Positions 21,110 through 33,379 of a stretch of DNA of 64,000 nucleotides are shown here, piece by piece; position 1 is the stretch's first letter, and each line of letters starts with the position of its first letter. A model generated the notes under the pieces. The model was not told where the DNA came from, did not search any database, and saw only the letters and a list, made by a program, of their open reading frames with translations. This DNA is from Congeria kusceri. Its lineage: Eukaryota; Mollusca; Bivalvia; Myida; Dreissenidae. The DNA is taken from contig JAPFQT010000040.1 in NCBI GenBank assembly GCA_027627225.1, positions 1-64,000 on the forward strand, written 5' to 3'. The translations under genes and the position numbers were made by a program.

Positions 21110-21760
21110 GGTTAAACTGATCTTTTTCACAAATACCAAGTACTGGTTCTACCCATGAAATTAACTTTCTCACATACACCAAGAACTGGTTCTCTCCAAA
21201 GAATGGACTTTCTGACATACACAATTTACCCATGAAATGGACATTTACTGACATACACCAACTGCTGGTTTCTACCCAGGAAGTGAACTTTCTCAAAGAC
21301 ACCAAGAACCCATTCTATCCCAGGAATGAATATTCTGACAAACCCCAAGAACTGGGAAATGGACTTTCTCAATACACCAAGTACTGGTTCTACCCATGAA
21401 ATGGATTTTTTTACAAAAACCAAGACCTGGTTATACCCAGGAAACGAACTTTCTCTTAGACACCAAGAAATGGTTCTACACAGGAAATGAACTTTTTCAC
21501 ACACACCAAGTACAGGTTCTGCCCATGAAATGGGCTTTCTCACATACATCAACTGCTGGTTCTACCCAGAAAGTGAACTTTCTCAAAGCACCAAGAAATA
21601 GTTCTACACAGGAAATTGACTTTCTCAAACACATCAAGAACTTGTTCTACCCAGGAAATGAACTTCCTAACTTTCTAACGGACACCAATAACTGGTTCTA
21701 CCCAAAGAATGGAATTTATTACCTAAACTAAGTACTACTACTCAGCAACTGGACTTGAGT
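21110..21760 (+). repeat. ~42-46-bp minisatellite derived from a SINE body motif
   Basis: About 14 diverged units share ACACCAAGnACTGGTTCTAC, CCAGGAAATGAAC and TTTCTCA. The same motif (GACACCAAGTACTGG, TTCTACCCAGGGAA) forms the body of the tRNA-headed SINEs at 13916-14415 and 34139-34275, so the array looks like a tandem amplification of that segment. Confidence 0.88.
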
Positions 21761-22019
21761 GTCTCAAATAATATATACAGCATAAACTGGTTAAACTAAC
21801 AATACAAAATGAAAGTTGAAACAGTGAAACCAAAGCCTGGAGAGTTCAGGTAATACTAAGGCTTCATTGCATGTGGTGTTTATGTTGAACTGCAGTCCTT
21901 TACACAAATCTAAATATAAACTATTTACTCTAGGTTGGGTGATGGTTGGACCCTTATGCTGTTGCTCACTGCCTTTCAAACTGTTTTAACCACATGTTTA
22001 ATATAAAAATGTTGCTAAT

Positions 22020-22365
22020 TAAGAAATAATTACGATTTATGGTTGTTTATCGGCCAATAAACAACAATTTGGAGTTCTGATGGGTAGGCATTAAACCACG
22101 ATAGCGTTAGCCCAAGTTGTTTAATAGCCACGCATCAGAACGACACAGAGTTGTTTACTGGCCGATAAACAATGATAGTGCTTTTTGTTTTTTGTTTTTT
22201 TAACATGCTTTGACTTTTTTTTGCAATTGTAATTTGAACTACATTTTACTATGCTCCGCTCAGAATCGGAACTTATTTAGCATTGTTTCGGGGTACTTTA
22301 ACAACGATTATTTTGTTCTTTGTCTATAGAAAAATTAGCGAGTATCATGTAAGAATGATAAATAA
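22020..22365 (-). mobile_element. Palindrome-rich MITE family, copy 1
   Basis: Minus-strand copy of a ~340-bp element. It carries nested inverted repeats: a near-palindromic TGTTTATCGGCCAATAAACA, then CAGAAC and TGCGTGG-type arms, then a second TGTTTACTGGCCGATAAAC. The other end has ATTTTGTTCTTTGTCTATAG and TAGCGAGTATCATGT. Same family as 30425-30750, 32570-32930, 58050-58385, 59060-59240 and 59415-59640. Confidence 0.82.
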
Positions 22366-22439
22366 ATACAATTATACGCACATATACTAGAGTTGTGTTG
22401 TATATGCTTGCTTTTTGGGAAACACACATTCAATGCCTT

Positions 22440-22690
22440 CAGAAACCGATTTGTTTTGGGACCGATTTGGCCTGTGGCCCAACTGTTTTAGGACCTAATT
22501 TTCTTGACGCTAATTGGTTTCAGGTCCTATCTGTCTCTTGACCAATTTGCTTTGGGACCACTTTGTCTTACGAGCGATCTGTCTTTGACCAGTTTGTCTT
22601 GTGATCAAGTTGCACTTGGAATCAACCTACGTGTTATTTGGGACCATATGGTCTTATGGCCTTCTAGAATTCGGAACACATTTTATCTGG
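22440..22690. repeat. Degenerate ~25-bp tandem repeat
   Basis: Loose repeats of TTTGGGACCnATTTG and GTCTTGTGACC recur through the interval with about 20-30 bp spacing. Strongly diverged. Confidence 0.5.
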
Positions 22691-23033
22691 ATTGTTTTAT
22701 CATTGGATCTAATTCATTAATGATTGAACACTAATGAGAAATATTTTAACCCAAAATTTCAACACTTCAATCTGAGTTAATGATAATAAATTCAGTGCCT
22801 GTTTTATTGTTTTGTCATGCGCACCAGAATATATTAATTTTCATTACCTAAAATGATTTCAACCTTCTTACTGCAAACATCGTTAATTATGCCTGTTTAG
22901 ATAACTCTAAGTTTTGTTTCAAACTCCCATCAAGTTTACACTTCGTGTGCATCACGTGCAACTTTGTATTGTTCCAAAAATTAGCTTAAATCCAGTCAGT
23001 ATAGCAGTTGTTAAGGCTGTGCCAGTGAGTAGT

Positions 23034-23247
23034 CCTGGGCACATATCTATGACGATTTTTAAAACTGTTGTTAACTTAAGTTGAAAATAAGTCGAAATCA
23101 GCATTTATATTAACACATTTTGAATTATATTGCAACTTCTTTGTCAAAATCGTTGAATCAAATACATTTCTTAGTAAAAAAGATATAAATGTTAAAATAT
23201 TAACATCATAATTTTTGACTAATAGTCCTTATAAATACCAGCCCAGG
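23034..23247. mobile_element. Short MITE with CCTGGGC terminal inverted repeats, copy 1
   Basis: Ends CCTGGGC and GCCCAGG (inverted), with internal TTAAGTTGAAAATAAGTC and ATTGCAACTTCTTTGTCAAA blocks. The element at 61808-62055 has corresponding ends (GGCCCAT) and the same internal blocks in the same order. Confidence 0.55.
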
Positions 23248-23524
23248 TTATTAAGCAATTAGCGTCATATTTTGAATGTTTTCTTTTTAATGTTCTTTGC
23301 AGATAAACAATAATTATTGTGCTTCATAGAAAATTGTGTTACTAGTCATTAGACGAAATATATAACACATACATTGCTTATTTATTTTGCTGTTTTTTGG
23401 CAAATTCCATTTTATGCATTATTTAAAAATTCCGCATGTTTAGCAATACCGAATTTATTTGGCATCTCGGTGTGTACATATCACATTATGAACTATACCC
23501 AGGCTTTAAGTACAACATGAGGCT

Positions 23525-23990
23525 TACGACGATGGTGATGATGATTATTTGGAAGATGATGATGATGACGGTTGCGACGACGATGATTATGATGACGACG
23601 GCAACGACGATGATTAAGATGGCAACGACGATGATGATGATGATGCTGATTAGGACGATGATGATGATGAAACGGCAACGACGATGATTAAGATGACGAC
23701 GACGATGATGATTATGACGATGATGATGATGACGACGGCAACGACGGTGATTAAGATGACAATGACGATGATCATGATTGCGACATCGATGATGACCAAG
23801 ACGACGATAAAGATGATTACTGCCACAGATGATATTGATGATGATGACGATGATTACGACGTCGGCGATGATGATGATGACGATGACGACGATGATTGTG
23901 ATAATGGTGATGATGATGATGATGATGCTGACAATTATGATGATGTATCATGATGACCATGGCCACGATGATGATGATGATGGAAATGAT
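23525..23990. repeat. (GAT/GAC)n microsatellite, complex
   Basis: GATGATGATGAC-type triplets over about 460 bp with frequent GAC and AAC variants. It gives long acidic or Met-rich open frames that are not genes. Confidence 0.93.
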
Positions 23991-24009
23991 GGTGACTGTA
24001 ATGTTGAAG

Positions 24010-24920
24010 CCGCTGCTACATTGCTTCCATTCCTGTCAACAAACGTTCTCAGTCAAACCGAGAACATTGTCTTGCGCTTTCGAGAGATCGATGCATTCCT
24101 GAATATATTTTAAACTTTAAAGTTTTTAGAACATCCGCATTTTATTGTGTTTGTCAGAGCAAAGGTCTGACGCATTGCACAATAAATACGAATCTAGCAA
24201 TGAGACCATGACAAGGGTCAAGAAAGACTCGTTACTGTGTGGTACTGTGCTTGCATGGAACGGTTGCTAACCCAATATGCGTGTTTCCTGTCGTCTCAAA
24301 ACATTGCGATTGATCTGCGGTCTGCGACGACCGCAGTGGGTTGTAACCGGGGCTTAAATTAAATCCTAATGTTCGGTCCATTAAGCCTAGATTACATTTA
24401 ACCGGAGATGAGCCCATATCCTGTCCATATTGCTCTTTCCCTTAAGCCTCCTTGCGAAGATTTTAGCAAAGATTGACAGCAAAGAATATATATTCGTGGA
24501 TCATTCGCACGGTCAACGCACCCGGAGTCACCTACGATGCCATAAAACCGAACCGAACCGACGATCCAAACTGTATTTAACTGACTTAATAAGGACAACA
24601 CAATTTAATATAACTAGTTGGGTTATAAATTCGCTGTTATATGTATCAAAATAGTGATACATGATGAAAAATCCGTACTGTTAATTTAAAATAAATATTA
24701 AACAACATCAACTTTGGAAATTGTCAGTTTCCCGCCCCGCCCCCCCCCGGAAGTCCGTGGACAACTTCAGATGACGTCATGCATGAAGGTACTGTCAACG
24801 AATTTCACGTTTGTTAGACTTTGTGAATGTTCTTTTTCTTTCCCCCCGAATATCACATCCACGCAACACAACGACTTAGGTGAATTGAAGCGGAATTATT
24901 TTAGTTGAAGGAAGTGAGAA
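24010..24920. other. No gene seen; small hairpin and poly-C tract
   Basis: Contains a hairpin CTGCGGTC/GACCGCAG near 24315-24337 and a C-rich run near 24733-24750. No supported reading frame. Confidence 0.4.
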
Positions 24921-24924
24921 CATT

Positions 24925-26345
24925 ACAGAACAGAACAGAACAGAACAGAAAGTTTATTTATGACTAAAGCATATACAGCTCATCGTCAAATACATACACG
25001 CCATTAGGCAAACATAATTGCGCATGCGTCATAATAACAAAAAAAAAGAACATGTGAAAGTACAAACATGCCATTACATTTTATGACTTTTTTACAAATA
25101 TATGACTGCGTGAGAATGCCAGGATTTTATGAGAAGGCTCGCTCTGTTTTAACAAAGTTTAGTGAATGTTTTTAAAATCTGAAAATTGATTGGAAAAATT
25201 TTATGCTTTAAGATATTTATACAAACAGTCAATTTGGGAACAAAAAGTATACTCTCATAAATCTATATATTATCGGATCTAAGTTTAAAGGCTTTAATAC
25301 AGAAATTTGCAAGACGTATCAATACAGATTTCTGGTCTCATTCAGTAATTGTAAAAATTTAAACATACTTGGTCTTCTTTTGTAAACGTCAGGTATAAGT
25401 GTATTTCTCAAATTGACATATAAAGGACATATTAGAACAAAATGGTACTCGTCTTCAATTTCATTCAGAGTACACAATTTACATATTCTCTCATGTCTTG
25501 GAATGTGTTGGTGCCTACCAGTTTCTATGAAAAGAACATGCGAGGACAATCTCAATTTTGCTATTATGTTTCTAAATTTTGAATTTTCCATTTTATCTAA
25601 GTACATGGATCTTTCGAAAATGGGTTTCAATTCCTTATAAAGAAATAGTGATGAACTTTCATTTGCATAACTTCGCCATTTTGAAATGAACACATCTTGT
25701 AATCTATTGCGAAAAGTTGTAATAAAATTGTTAACATTAACAGATTCAGGATATAACCAAACATCATTAAAACCTGATTCTTGCAAAAGTTTCTGAACGT
25801 TTGATGCCCATGACTTGGAGTGAGGGTTATCACATGCCTCTTTACACTGTCTACGAATAATATTGCTTAAAATACAGTTGGACGATTTTTCATTAAACAA
25901 TTTTAAGAAATATTTAACTATTCGTAAATATCGACATATATACATCGGGTATCTACCTACTTCGGCATACAAAGCATTTGAGTTTGTAGACGCTTTCACA
26001 TTTAAAAGCCATTTACAAAATTTGCGTTGCACTCGCTCAATATTTTCCGCCTTACTAAATCCCCACGCCTCGCTTCCATAATTAAGAATCGAGGCAACAT
26101 AGGCATCAAACAGATTAAACATGATTTTAACAGGCACATTCAAAGATTTCGTAACAGTAAATAAGGAGTTCATCGCCCTTAGCGCTTTGGTTGATAAAGT
26201 ATTTGTGGCTTGTATATAAGCGCCGCTGCTTGACATTACTATTCCTAGATAATTAAAAAATTTCACGATTTCAATTGGATTATTGTTATACACCCAACTA
26301 TATCCATTTTGTAATCTGCCTTTATGAAAAACCATGCAATTAGAC
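24925..26345 (-). mobile_element. 5'-truncated LINE with RT C-terminus and pentamer tail
   Basis: The minus-strand frame 25319-26335 (338 residues) is the C-terminal part of a non-LTR reverse transcriptase. It begins at the thumb (MVFHKGRLQNGYSW, then FFNYLGIVMSSSG) and continues through SILNYGSEAWGF. It ends in a Cys/His region HERICKLCTLNEIEDEYHF and a final Cys. There are no stops within it. The 3' UTR (24925-25318) finishes with (TTCTG)n at 24929-24950. A microsatellite tail in place of poly-A is known for CR1/L2-type LINEs, so that grouping is plausible. The catalytic YADD box is lost by 5' truncation just before residue 1, so the copy cannot move alone. The intact frame suggests a fairly recent insertion. 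Confidence 0.88.
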
Positions 26346-26559
26346 TATAATTTGCATTTTCGTGTGGAAAAGATGTATAGAAAGCTTTTCTTCTCTGAGT
26401 CAGTATATTTCTTGGGCCAATCTTGCGAAGAATTCGGTCACGTTACGTCGCATACGTCAGTAATATGGAACACGAATATACAGGATTGGATGCTACGTGA
26501 TAGGACGCTTTTTTACGGAATTCCGTTCGGGCCATCGTTATTTTCGCTTTTGAATGTAA

Positions 26560-26705
26560 GAATCTGAAACGCGAAAACACGAAATCGCGAAAGTTCGATG
26601 ACGAAAACGCGAAAAAACGATGACAAAAATGGGATAGTGGGATGACGAAAACGCGAAAACACAATGACGATAAATGCGTCATCGTATTATCGCGTTTTCG
26701 TCATC
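26560..26705. repeat. Tandem GACGAAAACGCGAAAA units ending in a perfect hairpin
   Basis: Units of GATGACGAAAACGCGA recur from about 26566. The last unit (26641-26656) pairs perfectly over 16 bp with TCGCGTTTTCGTCATC (26690-26705). An inner ATGACG/CGTCAT pair (26664-26669, 26677-26682) lies in the loop. CpG-rich compared with its AT-rich surroundings. Confidence 0.85.
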
Positions 26706-26709
26706 TTGC

Positions 26710-27234
26710 TCTCGCGATTGTATCAGCGTACGTTCATGATTTTGTGCTTTTGCGTATTCGTACTTTGGTCTTTCGGCACATGCGCATACAGTAATTCTCC
26801 TTGATTTCGTGTTTTGTGTTTCAGATCACTAAGTATTCGCATTCATAGGCAAAGGCCCTAACGGAATATGGTACTTTTGTAGTGGCTTTAATGTACGAAA
26901 ATAAACACGTTGCATGTACACACTACTTCCTAGGGTAAGTTGTGAATGAATTCGTATGTTTCTGTTAAAAGCAAACTATTATTGTTGTGGTAAGCATGTA
27001 CATAGTTCACATACAGAAATCATATAACGTGCGTTGTTTTGTTACTACCGTAAATACGTTTTATTTCTTTTATAATTTTATTGTTCACATTGTGCCGCAT
27101 ACTTGTAGCACATTTTTGTATGGTTATTTAACTTATTTTACGTGATTGTGACGCATTGTTATTTTGTTTCATTTGCGTAGCGGTGTCTTGACGCGTGGAT
27201 GTAACACATTAATGTGACACGTTGACAGAGGGAC
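26710..27234. other. No gene recognised
   Basis: AT-rich intergenic sequence between the CpG-rich hairpin and the next LINE. Nothing supported. Confidence 0.35.
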
Positions 27235-28470
27235 AGACAAAATAGTTTATTTACGTCTCACTTGTGTACACAAAACAAATAATAACACAGTATAAAATCG
27301 TGATATATATGTACAAAACCCCTCAGAACAGAGTTATGAGAGACGAACATTCTAAAATACACGAACGCTATTAAAATCTTAAACATATGCTTAAAAAATA
27401 CAAACGAGGCAACGTACGATATTCGATGCAAACGTCACTTATCTTCAGACAATCATAAAAAACGTATAAAATATGTACAAGAAATACAATAAATAATGTT
27501 AAGACCATAAACTATTGCTTCCTATAAGTATACATGCATATACTGTAAGAGTAGTAATTTGCTATGAACAAAATTCAATGCAATTATATATTCAGATGGT
27601 TTCGTCGCTTAATTTAAATGGCATGACTGGCTCTGACACTGGATTTAATTATGCGATCATCTGACAGCAAAAAGTTCATGTTTTCTGTTGAATTTTAAGA
27701 GGTTGAAACCAGGGTGTATCAATAATGCCTTTTCTACTAAAACAGTTCCAATATTTGTATATAACGGACATATTAAAAATGCACAGTGTTCATTTTATAC
27801 ACAGCTCTTACCAATAAAACAATATCGTTTGTTAGCCAAAACTTCGCCAGGGCGCTTCGTTGCTCTCGACTGATCACACGGCACTTGAATTAAGGTTCTA
27901 CAGAAAATTCTGTATTAAAGTGTTCTAAAGTGTTTATAGTTCAACACCATTGTGTCGTAGAGCCTAGAAAAGACTTAATATTCAAATTCGCCTAGCCTTT
28001 GAAACTTAGAAATCAGTAACCCTAGCGCTGACGCTGCCTGTGCTACGTGTTTGGCGGTTACCCAGTTGTCCAATGTGTCAGTAATAACGAGGCCCAGGTA
28101 TCGATATTGACTGACTCGTTCTATAATGTCATCGTCGTACTTAAACATAAAATTGCTCGGTGCCATATTTACTTTCCTAAAATGTAAAATTTTAGTTTTA
28201 CTTATATAATAGACATTTTTTTAACCGTACACCATTGAGACAGTATATTAATTAATGTCTGTAAATCTTCTGCTGTGTTTGCTACCAATATATGGTCATC
28301 AGCGTAGAATAGATGAATGATCAATTTTTCCATCAACATCAATACCAATGCTGCTGTTATTTAAAAGTTTACTTAAATCGTTTATGTACAGATTAAACAG
28401 TGTCGTAGACAATAAATACCCCTGTTTGAAGCCGATGTTCACGGCAAACTAGTCCATTAACAATTTTTGA
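27235..28470 (-). pseudogene. Decayed LINE reverse transcriptase, second element
   Basis: Minus-strand pieces of a non-LTR reverse transcriptase. At 28250-28440 the reading gives GFKQGYLLSTTLFNLYINDL (palm B' motif), then FYADDHILVANTAEDLQ with an intact YADD active site, then ILSQWCTV. The thumb follows in another frame at 27975-28166 (IERVSQYRYLGLVITD). Frameshifts and stops separate the pieces. Downstream sequence to about 27235 is decayed 3' region with AATAAA on the minus strand near 27250. The upstream side is cut by the 26-bp minisatellite. It differs from the LINEs at 24-838 and 24925-26345 in thumb sequence. Confidence 0.82.
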
Positions 28471-28479
28471 CTTTGATGT

Positions 28480-29690
28480 GGCGCGTGATTGTGTTACGCG
28501 TAAGTGACTCGTGGTTATGTTCAGTGGATGTGACACGAGGTTGTGTAACGTGGATGTAACGCGTTGTCGTATTGCGTGTATGTGAAGCGTTGTTGTATTG
28601 CGTGCATGCGGACGAGTGGTTTTGTTGCGATTATGTTTCTTGTATGTCACACCTGGTTGTGTAACGTAGATGGGACGCATGTTTGTTTGTTTCGTAGATG
28701 TGGCGCATGGATGTGATGCATGGTTGAGTTGCCTAGATGTGAAAACGTGGTTGTGTTGCGTGTATGTGACGCGTGGTTGTGTTGCTTGGCTGTGACACGT
28801 GGTTGTGTTGCGTGTGCATGACGCATGGTTGTGTTGCTTGGCTGTGAAACGTGGTTGTGTTGTTTGACAGTGAAGCGTGGTTGTGTTGCGTGTACGTGAC
28901 ACGTGGTTATATTGCTTGGCTGTGACACGTGGTTGTGTTGCTTTGCTGTGATGCTTGGTTATGTTGCTTGACTGTGTTGCGTACATGTGATGCGTAGGTG
29001 TGACGCGTGGTTGTGTTGCGTAGATGTGACGCGTCGTTGTGTTCCCTGGATGTGACGCGTCGTTGTGTTGCCTGGATGTGACGCGTCGTTGTGTTGCCTG
29101 GATGTGACGCGTCGTTGTGTTGCCTGGATGTGACGCGTCGTTGTGTTGCCTGGATGTGACGCGTCGTTGTGTTGCGTGCATGTGATGTGTCGTTGTGTTG
29201 CCTGGATGTGACGTGTCGTTGTGTTGCGTGCATGTGACGTGTCGTTGTGTTGCGTGCATTTGACGTGTTGCTGTGTTGCCTGGATGTGGCGTGTCGTTGT
29301 GCTGCGTGAATGTGACGTGTAGTTGTGTTGCGTGCAAGTTACTCGTCGTTGTGTTGCCTGGATGTGACACTTCGTTGTGTTGCCTGGATGTGACGTGTCG
29401 TCGTGTTGCCTGGATGTGATGCGTCGTTTTGTTACCTGGATGTGACGCGTCGTTGTGTTGTCTGGATGTGACGGATGTGACGCTTCCTTGTGTTGTCTGG
29501 ATGTGACGCTTCGTTGTGTTGCCTGGATGTGACGTGTCGTCGTGTTGCCTGCATGTGATGCGTCGTTGTGTTGCCTGGATGTGACGCGTCGTTGTGTTGC
29601 CTGGATTTGACGCGTCGTTGTGTTGCCTGGATGTGACGCGTCGTTGTAAAACGTGGATGCGTTTCGTGGTTGCGTTACGTGGTTGTGACG
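28480..29690 (-). repeat. 26-bp minisatellite, array A
   Basis: About 46 units of 26 bp with core GACGCGTCGTTGTGTTGCCT then GGATGT. The 5' half (28480-28990) is more diverged (CGTGGTTGTGTTGCTTGGCT). Because 26 is not a multiple of 3, one strand gives the same 26-residue peptide period in every frame, which explains the long open frames here. The unit matches about 18 of 26 positions of the array at 48960-55125. Confidence 0.95.
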
Positions 29691-29699
29691 CGATTTTTT

Positions 29700-30420
29700 T
29701 TTCCGGTGTATTAAAATAGAGGATTTACCGTGTACATGTTTTTGAGCATAGTATTTTAAAGACAAATTCATTTTAATTTTAACATATCTTCAATTTAAGT
29801 TGGAATAACTTAAGAATATTTATAAATATGTGCCGTGGAATCCTTATTGCATTTAAGACAAAATAAAAAGAAATCAAGAGATAGCGCCTTTAAAGTTTGT
29901 AATAGGGGATTGCACACTACTGGTACATTGTTCCAAATCTCCGTATGGGAATGCACGAGTTTTCTCAAGTTATCTATCGTTAAAGTAACGGGACACTAGT
30001 TTCTATTACGCCTTGTGTTGTATAAACACACAAACATTAGTAAGAATTTTAAAAAAAGTGTTTTGGACCGTGTATATAGGTTTTGGATAATTCTGACAGT
30101 AAAATGTGGACATTTCGTATATCTGGAATTTTAACGTATAGTGCAATTTAATGGTATAGATTTGTGCAATACATGCTCAAAATGCGAATGACTGTTTGAA
30201 CTTATGGCGATATGTGAATATTTATTTATTATTTCCATCATTATTTATCAACATTCTGTGGCTGGCGGAATTAAACTGCAATCAAGAAGGCGGACTGTGC
30301 AACTCGGCGGCGCTGTTTTCGGGAAGTTGAAGTGAGCGAAGATAAGTTACGTTTTAGTTGTATATTTCCACTTGCGCGCCGTAAACAGTATAAAACAGTG
30401 CATAAAAAACTTATTAGTTA
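29700..30420. other. No gene recognised
   Basis: AT-rich sequence between the minisatellite and a MITE. No feature that I can support. Confidence 0.35.
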
Positions 30421-30424
30421 TTTT

Positions 30425-30750
30425 AACATGATACTGGCTAATTTTGCTAAAGACAAAGAAAAAAATTATCGTTGTTAAACTACCAAATAAACAACGCAAA
30501 AAGTAGTCCTGATTCTGAACGGAGCATATGATATATTATAGTAAAATGTATTTCTCATTACAATTGCAAAAATATTTGCTAGAATCGTTATAATTTTCGC
30601 ATTTTTGTTGTTTATCGGTGTATAACAAATATGTGTCGTTCTGGTGATAACGCATTCGTGGTTAAATTCAAATGCATCAAAACTCCAAATCGTTGTTTAT
30701 TGACCGATAAACAACGATAAATCGAAAATTATTTCTTAATTTAAAAATAG
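30425..30750 (+). mobile_element. Palindrome-rich MITE family, copy 2
   Basis: Starts AACATGATACTGGCTAAT, passes TTATCGTTGTTAAACTACC and CAATTGCAAAAATA, and ends at the paired TGTTTATCGG and TTATTGACCGATAAACAACG arms. Diverged relative to the 32.6- and 58.1-kb copies. Confidence 0.8.
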
Positions 30751-31594
30751 TTCACAAATTTGTAGTTTAATGGCGTTACAGTGTATTTACGCAAAATGTA
30801 TTTGCAAAGATTTAAAAATAGATACAAAACACATTTATAAATAGTTAAGTTTTGACCGAAATAATTAAATTTGTCGTAAATAAAATGTTAATTTACTGAG
30901 AGAAATAAGACGCATTTTATGTACATTTATTTTTATCTAATGCCTTCCCCGAAATGAAAGAAGGCAGTTGAAAAAAGTTGTCAAACGTTCTTCATATACT
31001 TTCTAAATTCGGCTGTGTGTTTCTAATTCACCATTTGCAGTATGATGTTGTCCGTAATATATAGGCCTATGTACTTAAGTTGACATATATAGACGTCTAA
31101 GTACGTATAAGTATGTATTGCGTCAATTGTCTGTCAAATTGTCTGTACAATGGAATATACCGTTTTGCACATTGTTTTATGTTAAAGTAGTCAATGTTGA
31201 CGAATGAGAATCAAAATGTCATATTTGCACTTGTATACATTTTGATATATATATGTATCTGCTGAATTCGTAATTTGATTGAAGTCGAAATATACGCGAT
31301 TTTCAAGTAATAGTACCTATATTTGATTGTACTCGTATGTAAGTAAATTTGACGTTTCCTCAAGTCTATGGACATTATTGCAACTTTCGCCCTGCCTACT
31401 CACGAGTAGAGAGTTTCAATATGTAGAGAAACACACACAAAAACTAATACATGCTACCAAATTGGAATTATGTCCCATTAACTGTACCAATATCACCCAG
31501 ACACTGTTGTCCCGAATAAATCTTGCAACAGTCGCAGAAATACAATTATTACTATTTCAATTTTCAGTGTTTTCAATTCTTCTTCGAATTATGG

Positions 31595-31680
31595 AAACAC
31601 CGCTGTGTGAGGCAACCTCCGCGCAGATATTTGACTAGTTCCGAGCATAGCTCTAATCAAATCCCTGCCGTCATAGCAAA
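31595..31680 (+). repeat. Short dispersed segment, present inverted at 35.9 kb
   Basis: AACCTCCGCGCAGATATTTG, then TTCCGAGCATAGCTC and AATCCCTGCCG. The reverse complement of 35905-35990 matches this closely. It may mark the end of a common larger repeat. Confidence 0.6.
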
Positions 31681-31934
31681 CCACGTGATGATGATCTATT
31701 AAAATGTAATAGTTATTATTAATAGTTTCAAATAGTTGTTTTCGTGTTGTTGTTTTTCATTATTCACTGTAAACGACATTCAAAAAGTCCAATCATGTAG
31801 AAAATAGCACTGAGTTGCTTCAAATGAGTAAAAGTTACCAACACGAAATCCTTCCAGATCAGCAAGGATTTTACTTGTGACGGCAGTGGTTACTGATAAA
31901 AGCTAGAGGAAGTAGCTGTTGCGAGGAGTTTGTG

Positions 31935-32240
31935 TGTGAGGGTGTTCCGTGGTTGCAGACGATTGTTTTTCGGTTCTTGCTAGTTGTTCTAGAGTCGCAT
32001 TGATCCATCACGCCTTCCCAACTCACCCCAGACAGGAACTGCAATTATGTCCCTTTTACTTTTCCGGACACTGTCGTCATTAAGAAAACTTGCAACATTC
32101 ACAAACATGCAAAATTATATTGTGGATGTAACGCTGGGTGAGGGTGTTCAGTGCTTGCAGACAATCTACTTCTGGTTCTTGCCAGTTGTTGTGTTGTCAC
32201 ATTGGTAAAACACGCCTTCCCAACTCACCCCAGACATACT
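31935..32240 (+). repeat. ~195-bp-spaced direct repeat
   Basis: Two copies of a block with GAGGGTGTTC, TTGCAGAC, GGTTCTTGC and CACGCCTTCCCAACTCACCC. The first is at about 31938-32034, the second at about 32130-32234. The intervening ATTATGTCCC ... CTTGCAACA segment also resembles 31467-31530. Confidence 0.75.
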
Positions 32241-32569
32241 TGATTGTATTAATGTTTGGATTTCCTACCCAGACGATCGTACACACGACATCCGGGAAAC
32301 CGTTCACCTGTACACCGGTACACGCGCGCTCTGTGGTCATTTCCGGTTACAGTGATTTTGGATGTCCTCGGCGAAGACAACGCTAGTGAAGGTCGAGAAT
32401 GACGTCGTGTCCAGAACCACCGCAATGCACGGTGTCTCGGTGTAAATGTTACTCCGAATTTCGGACGTCTACGTCACAGGTGTCTGCAGCGTTCTGTCGT
32501 TGAAACGCCAGTGCTTTTTGAAATGATGGACAGATATATGATAGGTGAATGCGTCATGCAATTGATTGT

Positions 32570-32930
32570 TTTTAAATATTCTGACATGATACTCGCTTAT
32601 TTTTCTATATATAAAAAACACAATTATCGTTTTTAAACTTCCCAATAAACAACGCAAAAATCCAGATTAGTCCAGATTCTAAGCGGTGCATTGTACAAAG
32701 TAGTTCAAATTATAACTGCAGGAATATATATCAAATTATGTTATAATCGAAATAATTTTCGCATTATCGTTGTTTATCGGTCAATAAACAACTCTTTGTC
32801 GTTCGGATGCGTGGCTATTAAACAACTCGGACGAATCCTGTTCTGGATTAATTCCTACGCATCAGAACTCCAATTCGTTGTTTATTGGCCGATAAACAAC
32901 GATAAATGGATTTTTTTTTAAAATAAAATG
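32570..32930 (+). mobile_element. Palindrome-rich MITE family, copy 3
   Basis: Starts GACATGATACTCGCTTAT and has TTATCGTTGTTTATCGGTCA, then CGGATGCGTGGC, and CCTACGCATCAGAACTCC as the inverted arm. It ends TTATTGGCCGATAAACAACG. Among the clearest copies of the nested inverted repeats. Confidence 0.85.
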
Positions 32931-33039
32931 GCTCGCTATGGTTTGTCATTAACACTCGGTATCCAGTCTATCTAGATAAGTAAGCGCTTCATGTAGAAAT
33001 GTAGAGATAGTCAATTGACAAGCAATATTAACTTTTATT

Positions 33040-33350
33040 GTAGAATTAGAGTATCCTCTATCATTTGAATTACGCAAGGCTACGCATCGCAACACACACG
33101 CACGGGTCCATTACAAATTCATAAATTTAATAGATTTTTTTGTATCGATTCTTCACTATTTGTAGATTTATATTGATGCATACATGCATTAATATTGTAC
33201 GATATTGCATATTATCTTTTCCTGTCTTGTGTTAAGATCTAAAGTATTGGGTTATTATCTTGTATTATTTCATCGCGTTATCATGTGTGTACTTATTGCA
33301 CGCGAAAAAGTACTAGCTACACGATCTAAGATACGTGGTTTCGTATCGGA
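33040..33350 (+). mobile_element. Dispersed ~290-bp repeat, copy 1
   Basis: Shares with 43480-43765 the blocks ATTACGCAAGGCTnCGC, AACACA, TCTTCAC, GTGTGTACTTATTGCACG and TTCGTGGTTT (GTATGG-type variants), in the same order and orientation. No coding potential, and termini not defined. Confidence 0.65.
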
Positions 33351-33379
33351 CTGTCCGAGGGAGAAGAGTTTGTTGCCCA

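Noticed and set aside
28393..29771. Minus-strand frames of 270 and 325 codons rich in Thr/His/Asn
   Set aside because: Translation of the 26-bp minisatellite; the repeat period alone explains them.
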